Origin: Rhodospirillaceae bacterium
GTDB lineage: Bacteria > Pseudomonadota > Alphaproteobacteria > SP197
Direction: 5' to 3'
Length of the DNA: 6,839 nt
NCBI GenBank assembly: GCA_018700655.1
Contig: JABIUG010000146.1
Coordinates: 1-6,839, forward strand
Shown piece after piece: positions 1-5,695 of this stretch. The position numbers and the translations under genes were made by a program. Within the stretch, counting starts at the first letter, position 1; each line of letters begins with the position of its first letter. Under the pieces are notes generated by a model, which was not told the DNA's origin, searched no databases, and was given only the letters and a program-made list of their open reading frames with translations.

Positions 1-2009
1 GCATCCTGGTCGCCAACCGTGGCGAGATCGCCTGCCGTATCTTCCGGACCGTGAAGTCGATGGGACTGGAATCCGTGGCGGTCTATTCAGACGCCGACAA
101 GGACGCACTCCACGTCCAGGCAGCAGATCAGGGCTTCCGCCTCGGGCCGCCACCGGCTGTCGAGAGTTACCTCGCCATCGACCGCATTCTAGCAGCAGCA
201 CAGGAGACAGGCGCCGACGCCATTCATCCCGGCTACGGCTTTCTCTCCGAAAACGCCGGTTTTGCCGACGCCTGTGCGGCCGCCGGTCTTTTTTTCATCG
301 GCCCCTCGCCCGCCACAATACGGGCCATGGGCTCCAAGAGTGCCGCCAAGGCATTGATGGAAAACGCCGGCGTACCTCTGGTGCCCGGCTACCACGGCGA
401 CGATCAAGGCGACGACGCACTCAAGAGCGCCGCCGATGGCATTGGCTACCCCCTGCTCGTCAAAGCCTCGTTGGGAGGCGGAGGACGCGGGATGCGTATT
501 GTGCGCGACCCCGCCGATCTTCCTGAGGCGATTGCCTCTGCCAGGCGCGAGGCCAGGGCGGCCTTCGGCGACGATCACCTGCTGCTGGAGCGTTATCTCG
601 AGCATGCCCGCCACGTCGAGGTCCAGGTGTTCGGCGACGAGCACGGCAACCTGGTGCACATGTTCGAACGCGATTGTTCCATCCAGCGGCGTTACCAGAA
701 GGTTATCGAGGAAGCGCCTGCCGCCTGGTTGCCGACCGACCGGCGCGAGCGGCTTCATGCCGCAGCGCTCGATGCCGCCCGTGCGGTCGACTATGTCAAC
801 GCCGGGACCGTGGAGTTCATCGTTGCCGGCGACGATGCCTTCTTCATGGAGATGAACACACGCCTGCAGGTCGAACACCCGGTCACCGAAGCGGTCACGG
901 GCCTCGACCTCGTCGAATGGCAGATTCGCATCGCCGGTTGCGAAACGCTGCCCCTCGCTCAGGATGCGATTGTCTGCAACGGCCATGCCTTCGAAGCCCG
1001 CCTCAACGCCGAGGACCCGCGACGCGGCTTCCGTCCGGCGAGCGGGCTGCTCAATTACTTCAACATGCCTGATGGTCAGGACGGCATACGGCTGGATTCA
1101 GGATTTGCGGAGACCAGCGACGTTCCGCCCTTCTACGATTCCATGTTTGCCAAGATCATCGTCCATGAAAAGGACCGTGCCCGGGCCCTGCAGAAACTCT
1201 GCGCGACGCTTGCGAGCGTCGATGTCGCAGGCATCGCCACAAACCGGCAGTTTCTAGCCGAGATCGCCGCCCATCCCGTGTTCACGAACGACGAACACGA
1301 CACCGATTTTGTGTCTGCACATGTTGCTCAGGCCTCACCGGCCTCCAATCTCGCCGTCGCGGTCGCAGCCCTTGCCGTCGTTGAAGACAGGAAGCCCGAA
1401 ACAGCGCGCAGCGGTCGCGGCAGCTCGGGAGCGCCCTGGGGTACGGCCAGCGGCTGGCGTTCGTTGCTGCCCCCTGCTCCCCTGGCAGAGGTCACGCTCC
1501 ATGACGGGATCGGCGCGCGGCATGTCCGGTTCGAAAAGAGCGCGCCCATGAACCATGACATTCCCGGTGCCACGCATTCTTGCCGCGCCCATGTGGGCGA
1601 AGATTGTCTGGACCTCTCGTTTGCGTTTTCCCATGACGGTCCCGGCTTCGTGGTCGATGTCGGCCAGGGGCCCCTCCACGGACTGGCAATAGCCGGAGAG
1701 CACATGACCCTTCTGACAAGGGATGAAGAGGTCGTGTTCCACATCATCGACCCCTATGGCGCACCCGACAGCGTTGCGTCCGGCGGCGGCAGGCTGCTGG
1801 CGCCCGTGCCCGGTGCGGTCGCGGCGGTTCATGTTACCCAGGGTGATGCGGTCAAGGCCGGCACGGCACTGGTGGTTGTCGAAGCGATGAAGATGGAACA
1901 TGCGATTGTGGCGCCGCACGATGGTATCGTCGCGCATGTCCGATACGCCGTCGGCGATCTGGTTGCCGAGGGCGCTGAACTTGTGGTGCTGGAGGCCGCC
2001 TCGCAATGA
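1..2009 (+). CDS. mccA: Methylcrotonoyl-CoA carboxylase, biotin-containing alpha subunit (5'-partial)
   Basis: Biotin-dependent carboxylase subunit: ATP-driven carboxylation of biotin for conversion of 3-methylcrotonyl-CoA to 3-methylglutaconyl-CoA in leucine breakdown (cytoplasm, with a beta subunit not seen here). Full codons start at nt 3 and read ILVANRGEIACRIF, the usual N-terminus of biotin carboxylases, so only about 4-5 residues are missing; the GTG at 51 is internal. Counting from nt 3 (668 visible residues): ATP-grasp Gly-rich loop at 158-165, ERDCSIQRRYQK at 222-233, EMNTRLQVEHP from Glu283 with Asn285, Arg287 and Glu291, a BT-type linker with a PW...GWR segment near nt 1435-1461, and a biotinyl domain with EAMKMEH, biotin on Lys630, 38 residues from the C-terminus. 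The run MGSKSAAKALME.AGVPLVPGYHG closely resembles Pseudomonas LiuD as I recall it. Oddity: Tyr231 replaces a usual His. A propionyl/acetyl-CoA carboxylase alpha subunit is the alternative; the adjacent isovaleryl-CoA dehydrogenase favours MCC. Confidence 0.88.
   Translation, partial: ILVANRGEIACRIFRTVKSMGLESVAVYSDADKDALHVQAADQGFRLGPPPAVESYLAIDRILAAAQETGADAIHPGYGFLSENAGFADACAAAGLFFIGPSPATIRAMGSKSAAKALMENAGVPLVPGYHGDDQGDDALKSAADGIGYPLLVKASLGGGGRGMRIVRDPADLPEAIASARREARAAFGDDHLLLERYLEHARHVEVQVFGDEHGNLVHMFERDCSIQRRYQKVIEEAPAAWLPTDRRERLHAAALDAARAVDYVNAGTVEFIVAGDDAFFMEMNTRLQVEHPVTEAVTGLDLVEWQIRIAGCETLPLAQDAIVCNGHAFEARLNAEDPRRGFRPASGLLNYFNMPDGQDGIRLDSGFAETSDVPPFYDSMFAKIIVHEKDRARALQKLCATLASVDVAGIATNRQFLAEIAAHPVFTNDEHDTDFVSAHVAQASPASNLAVAVAALAVVEDRKPETARSGRGSSGAPWGTASGWRSLLPPAPLAEVTLHDGIGARHVRFEKSAPMNHDIPGATHSCRAHVGEDCLDLSFAFSHDGPGFVVDVGQGPLHGLAIAGEHMTLLTRDEEVVFHIIDPYGAPDSVASGGGRLLAPVPGAVAAVHVTQGDAVKAGTALVVVEAMKMEHAIVAPHDGIVAHVRYAVGDLVAEGAELVVLEAASQ
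1991..2009 (+). promoter_or_regulatory. Ribosome binding site and ATGA stop/start overlap between mccA and ivd
   Basis: GGAGG at 1991-1995 lies 10 nt upstream of the ATG at 2006, inside the last codons of mccA. The ATG overlaps the mccA stop TGA (2007-2009) by the shared bases of ATGA. This arrangement typically gives translational coupling, so the two proteins are probably made from one mRNA. The binding site spacing is slightly long, which fits re-initiation by ribosomes ending on mccA (inference). Confidence 0.7.
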
Positions 2010-3181
2010 CCCTTGCCAATGCACCTGCCGGTCTTGATTTCGATATGGGCGAAACCGCCGACATGCTGCGCGACAGCGTGCGCAGTTTTGCCGATGACCG
2101 GATCGCGCCGCTTGCCGCCGAGATCGACCGCGAAGACCGCTTCCCGCGTGAGCTCTGGCCCGAGATGGGTGCCCTTGGCCTCCACGGCATCACGGTCGAG
2201 GAGGAATGGGGCGGTTCGGGCATGGGTTATCTCGAGCACTGCGTGGCGGTCGAGGAGATCTCGCGCGCCTCGGCCTCGGTGGGATTGTCTTATGGTGCCC
2301 ATTCGAATCTCTGCATCAACCAGCTTCGCCGCTGGGGCACGGACGAGCAGAAAAGCCGTCACCTGCCCAGGCTGATCTCGGGTGAACATCTGGGCGGTCT
2401 CGCGATGTCGGAGCCCGGTGCAGGCTCGGACGTCGTCTCGATGCGGCTGCGCGCCGAAAAGCGCGGCGACCGCTACGTTCTGAACGGCACCAAGCTATGG
2501 ATCACCAACGGTCCCGGCGGCGATCTCCTGATCGTCTATGCCAAGACTGACCCGGGCGCGGGCAAGCGCGGCATTACTGCATTCCTGATCGACACCACGA
2601 CGCAGGGTTTTTCCACGACGCGCAAGATCGACAAGCTGGGCATGCGGGGTTCCGATACCGGCGAACTGGTCTTCGAGAACGTCGAGGTGCCGCAAGATAA
2701 TGTCCTGGGCGAAGTCGGCGGCGGTGTCCGGGTTCTGATGTCTGGGCTCGACTTCGAGCGCGCCGTCCTGGCTGCCGGCCCCTTAGGCATCATGCAGGCC
2801 GCACTCGACACGGTGTTGCCCTATATTCACGAGCGCGAGCAGTTCGGTGCACCGATCGGCAGTTTCCAGCTGGTTCAGGGCAAGCTCGCCGACATGTATG
2901 TCGCGATGAATTCCTCGCGCGCCTATGTCTATGCCGTTGCGCGCGCCTGCGATGCCGGGCGCGTCACGCGCGAGGATGCCGCCGGCGCCATTCTTTATGC
3001 CGCCGAACAGGCCACGAAGGTCGCGCTCGACGCGATCCAGCTGCTGGGCGGCAACGGTTACACCAACGACTACCCGACCGGCCGCCTGCTGCGTGACGCC
3101 AAGCTCTACGAGATCGGCGCCGGCACCTCCGAGATTCGACGCATGCTGATCGGCCGTGAACTCTTTGAAAAATCTTCCTGA
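2006..3181 (+). CDS. ivd: Isovaleryl-CoA dehydrogenase
   Basis: FAD enzyme oxidising isovaleryl-CoA to 3-methylcrotonyl-CoA and passing electrons to electron-transfer flavoprotein; second committed step of leucine catabolism. The 391 residues match the usual length of bacterial members. Visible acyl-CoA dehydrogenase features: N-terminal helical domain, AMSEPGAGSD at 133-142 and WITNG at 165-169 (FAD and substrate binding), REQFGAPIGSFQLVQ in the C-terminal helical domain, QLLGGNGY at 345-352, and YEIGAGTSEIRR at 368-379. The general-base Glu of most family members (MCAD Glu376 in YEGT) is absent from the last motif, where Ile-Gly-Ala stand. Instead Glu251 sits in SGLDFER, the helix-G position of the catalytic Glu in human isovaleryl-CoA dehydrogenase. 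That relocation is the hallmark of this subfamily and supports the specific name. The start at 2006 overlaps the mccA stop, and the product of this enzyme is the substrate of MCC. Confidence 0.93.
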   Translation: MTLANAPAGLDFDMGETADMLRDSVRSFADDRIAPLAAEIDREDRFPRELWPEMGALGLHGITVEEEWGGSGMGYLEHCVAVEEISRASASVGLSYGAHSNLCINQLRRWGTDEQKSRHLPRLISGEHLGGLAMSEPGAGSDVVSMRLRAEKRGDRYVLNGTKLWITNGPGGDLLIVYAKTDPGAGKRGITAFLIDTTTQGFSTTRKIDKLGMRGSDTGELVFENVEVPQDNVLGEVGGGVRVLMSGLDFERAVLAAGPLGIMQAALDTVLPYIHEREQFGAPIGSFQLVQGKLADMYVAMNSSRAYVYAVARACDAGRVTREDAAGAILYAAEQATKVALDAIQLLGGNGYTNDYPTGRLLRDAKLYEIGAGTSEIRRMLIGRELFEKSS

Positions 3182-3197
3182 CACCATGGCATGCAAC

Positions 3198-3211
3198 AGG
3201 GAACCATCATG
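3198..3211 (+). promoter_or_regulatory. Ribosome binding site that decides the start of the acyl-CoA synthetase
   Basis: AGGGAA at 3198-3203 is followed after 5 nt by ATG at 3209. An in-frame ATG also exists at 3191, but the bases before it (the ivd stop and CACCATGGC) contain no purine-rich site. The site at 3198 would lie inside the gene if 3191 were used. I therefore prefer 3209, which shortens the protein by six residues. Confidence 0.65.
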
Positions 3212-4930
3212 ACAGACCGAGACACCGTCCTGGCAGCCCGCAACGGCCTCTCACACGTCAAGTCCGATGCGGACGCCCCGCTCTGGCATCGCATCATTCC
3301 CGAAGTTTTCGCAGAGACCGTCGCGAAGTTTGGCGACCGGGATGCCGCCGTCTTCACCGAGCAGGGCGAACGCTGGAGCTGGAAGGAACTTGGCGCAAAA
3401 GTCGATGCCCTTGCCGCGGGGCTTCTGGCGCTTGGCCTGCAAAAGGGTGACCGCATCGGCATCTGGTCGCCCAACCGGCCGGAATGGCTGCTGATCCAGT
3501 TTGCCTCGGCCCGAGCCGGTCTTGTGCTCGTCAACATCAACCCCGCCTACCGTCTGACCGAGCTGGAGTACGCCCTCAACAAGGTCGGCTGCCGCGCCCT
3601 GCTCAGTGCCGAAGCATTCAAGAGTTCGGACTATCTGGGCATGATCCGCGAGCTGGCCCCCGAGCTGGGGCAGGCAACGCCCGGCGATCTCCACGCAGCA
3701 CGCCTACCCGAGCTTCGCATGGTGATCGCCACCGGTGAGGCGCAGCACCCCGGCATGCTGCGTTTCGTCGATGTCATGGCAATGGGTGAAGGCGCCGATC
3801 TCACGGCGCTGGGCGCTGTCACCGCGAGCCTGGCTCCCGACGACGCGATCAACATCCAGTTCACCAGCGGCACGACCGGCACACCCAAAGGCGCGACGCT
3901 TTCCCACGTCAACATCCTCAACAATGGCCGTTTTACCGTGGAGCGCCTGCATTTCAGCGAAAACGACCGGCTCTGCATTCCCGTCCCGCTCTACCACTGT
4001 TTCGGCATGGTGATGGGCACACTGGGAAGCGTCACGACCGGTGCGACCATGGTCTTTCCGAGCGAAGGCTTTGAGCCTGCCTCCACCCTGCAGGCCATCA
4101 CCGACGAACACTGCACGACGGTTTATGGTGTGCCCACCATGTTTGCCGCCATGATCGACCATCCCGACTTCGAAAGCACCGACACCTCAAGCCTTCGCAC
4201 CGGCATCATGGCGGGTTCGCCCTGCCCGATCGAACTGATGAAACGTGTCGTTGCCGATATGGGCGTTGCCGAAGTCACGATCGCCTATGGCATGACCGAA
4301 ACCAGTCCTGTCTCTTTCCAGAGCCACACCGACGACCCGATCGACCGGCGCGTCACCACGGTCGGGCGGGTCCATCCCCATGTCGAGGTCAAGATCGCCG
4401 ACCCCGAAACCGGCGCCACCATGCCGATTGGTGAAGCCGGCGAGATCCTCACCGGCGGTTATTCCGTGATGCTGGGTTATTGGGGCGACCCGGAAAACAC
4501 CGCTGCATCAATCGATGCCGACGGTTTCATGCATTCGGGCGACCTGGGCACCATCGATGCCCAGGGTTACGCCAACATCGTCGGGCGCGTGAAGGACATG
4601 GTCGTGCGCGGCGGCGAAAATGTTTATCCCCGCGAGATCGAGGAGTACCTCTATCGCCACCCGGCGGTCGCTATGGTCCAGGCGTTCGGTGTGCCCGACG
4701 AAAAAATGGGCGAAGAGATCGCCGTCTGGATTGTCCTGCGCGAAGGCCAGACAGCCACACCAGAGGAAATCATCGACTTCTGCCGCGGCCAGATCGCCCA
4801 CTTCAAGATCCCGCGTTACATCGAGTTCGTCGACGAAGTGCCCATGACCGTCACCGGCAAGGCCCAGAAGTTCCGCATGCGCGAAGCCATGGTCGAAAAG
4901 CTGGGCCTGACCGAGACCCGGACCGCCTGA
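3209..4930 (+). CDS. AMP-forming acyl-CoA synthetase, ACSF2-like (leucine operon ligase)
   Basis: ANL-superfamily ligase joining a carboxylic acid to CoA through an acyl-AMP intermediate. The 573 residues (from ATG 3209) carry the full motif set: P-loop FTSGTTGTPKG at 218-228, YGMTET at 360-365, SGD with ribose-binding Asp445, the hinge/A8 region GRVKDMVVRGGENVYPREIE from 459, and the catalytic lysine of TGKAQKFRM at Lys551. It therefore looks intact and active. The N-terminal part (LWHRIIPEVF, then IGIWSPNRPEWLL and NINPAYR) is typical of the ACSF2/medium-chain branch and not of acetyl-CoA or acetoacetyl-CoA synthetases. It follows ivd by 27 nt and is probably in the same transcript, which suggests a role next to leucine/isovalerate use, for example activation of isovalerate or another short or branched acid (inference). 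The substrate cannot be read from the sequence; fatty-acid or methylthiopropionate ligase activity are alternatives. No signal peptide or membrane segment is seen. Confidence 0.88.
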   Translation: MTDRDTVLAARNGLSHVKSDADAPLWHRIIPEVFAETVAKFGDRDAAVFTEQGERWSWKELGAKVDALAAGLLALGLQKGDRIGIWSPNRPEWLLIQFASARAGLVLVNINPAYRLTELEYALNKVGCRALLSAEAFKSSDYLGMIRELAPELGQATPGDLHAARLPELRMVIATGEAQHPGMLRFVDVMAMGEGADLTALGAVTASLAPDDAINIQFTSGTTGTPKGATLSHVNILNNGRFTVERLHFSENDRLCIPVPLYHCFGMVMGTLGSVTTGATMVFPSEGFEPASTLQAITDEHCTTVYGVPTMFAAMIDHPDFESTDTSSLRTGIMAGSPCPIELMKRVVADMGVAEVTIAYGMTETSPVSFQSHTDDPIDRRVTTVGRVHPHVEVKIADPETGATMPIGEAGEILTGGYSVMLGYWGDPENTAASIDADGFMHSGDLGTIDAQGYANIVGRVKDMVVRGGENVYPREIEEYLYRHPAVAMVQAFGVPDEKMGEEIAVWIVLREGQTATPEEIIDFCRGQIAHFKIPRYIEFVDEVPMTVTGKAQKFRMREAMVEKLGLTETRTA

Positions 4931-4946
4931 TAAGGGCGGGCGTCAG

Positions 4947-5660
4947 TCAGCTCAACGGTTTCTGCCACTCCATGATCAGAAACCACGGAACACGCCGGTA
5001 TTGCTCCAGCTGCTCCTGATCGCCATCCCGGGGCATGGGTTCCTCGAAATGGGTCAGCGACTGTCCCGCGCCAAGCAGGCTTTGTATATAGGACGACAGC
5101 GGCCTGTGGACCTGACGGATGGTGTTGTCGAGCCAGTCGACCCAGGCGTCGCGGGTCGCGAGATAATCGTCGACCGAGACCTGCAGGCGGCCGGTATCAT
5201 CCTGCGACCACTCCGTCGGCAGAACAGACGAAAACATGCTCGTGAGATTGGCGATCAGCAGCGTACCGCCCGGGCGCAGAACACGGACCATCTCGGTGAT
5301 GGCAGCTTCGGCGTCGAGGATATCGATCAGGGTCAGGTAACTGACGACAAGATCGAACGCGGCATCGTCAAACGGCAATGCTTCGGCCCGTTCTGGCCGG
5401 TAATCACCTGCGGCGTCATACCTGCGTGCCTGATCGAGAAGCGCGTCCACAGGATCGATCCCGACGGTCTCAATCCCCTCGGCCTGCAGCATGCGGCAGA
5501 ACCGGCCCTCACCACAGCCGACATCGAGCGCATTCGAGAACCCACCACGCCGGACACGCGCCAACATCGGCGCGTCGAGCACTGCGACCCGCCCCCAGTC
5601 ACCGCCGTCACCCAGATGCGCGATCCAGGCCTTGGCTGATATTTCCCAGTCCAGGCTCAA
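4947..5660 (-). CDS. Class I SAM-dependent methyltransferase, substrate unknown
   Basis: A 237-residue Methyltransf_11/UbiE-like protein. Motif I (ALDVGCGEGRF, residues 44-54) binds SAM; Asp69 in VGIDP ends strand beta2 where the ribose hydroxyls bind; AEALPFDDAAFDLVVS (92-107) is the usual adenine-binding and motif II region; VLRPGGTLLIANL (127-139) is motif III. The C-terminal part ends in PWFLIMEWQK, common in small-molecule methyltransferases of this type. The acceptor is not recognisable: a quinone, lipid, amine or other small molecule are all possible. The start is TTG at 5660, supported by a strong upstream ribosome binding site; the first in-frame ATG (Met32) would leave out the conserved N-terminal helix with W..SAKAWI. 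The GMC dehydrogenase stop lies 35 nt upstream on the same strand, suggesting one transcript. The 3' end converges on the synthetase gene with a 16-nt gap. Confidence 0.85.
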   Translation of the reverse strand: MSLDWEISAKAWIAHLGDGGDWGRVAVLDAPMLARVRRGGFSNALDVGCGEGRFCRMLQAEGIETVGIDPVDALLDQARRYDAAGDYRPERAEALPFDDAAFDLVVSYLTLIDILDAEAAITEMVRVLRPGGTLLIANLTSMFSSVLPTEWSQDDTGRLQVSVDDYLATRDAWVDWLDNTIRQVHRPLSSYIQSLLGAGQSLTHFEEPMPRDGDQEQLEQYRRVPWFLIMEWQKPLS

Positions 5661-5673
5661 GCAACCGCTCCCC
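5658..5673 (-). promoter_or_regulatory. Ribosome binding site for the TTG-started methyltransferase
   Basis: On the minus strand GGGGAG (5673-5668, within AGAGGGGAG) lies 7 nt before the TTG at 5660-5658. The good match and spacing are the reason for accepting the uncommon TTG start. The site falls in the 35-nt gap after the GMC gene; I see no promoter or terminator in that gap. Confidence 0.65.
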
Positions 5674-5695
5674 TCTGTTCACAAAGCTCCGACGA

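Noticed and set aside
51..53. GTG as the start of the carboxylase
   Set aside because: The same frame continues to the left edge and encodes the conserved ILVANRGEIACR N-terminus, so the true start is just outside the window.
289..295. Run of seven T in mccA as a programmed frameshift or slippage site
   Set aside because: The frame is intact on both sides and encodes a conserved Phe-Phe-Ile-Gly segment; nothing indicates recoding.
189..986. Long open frame on the minus strand opposite mccA, 265 codons
   Set aside because: It lies fully antisense to the conserved biotin carboxylase domain, and its translation shows no recognisable motif. Long antisense frames are expected in GC-rich coding DNA.
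1335..2024. Minus-strand open frame opposite the mccA C-terminal half
   Set aside because: Antisense to the biotinyl domain and its linker, low-complexity composition, no recognised domain.
3191..3193. ATG at 3191 as the synthetase start
   Set aside because: No ribosome binding site precedes it, whereas AGGGAA is well placed for the ATG at 3209.
4923..4939. CCGCC-N7-GGCGG inverted repeat as an intrinsic terminator
   Set aside because: The stem is only 5 bp and neither strand has a following T-run, so it is not annotated as a terminator.
5001..5639. Plus-strand open frame of 212 codons opposite the methyltransferase
   Set aside because: The minus-strand frame has the full set of SAM-binding motifs; the plus-strand translation has none.
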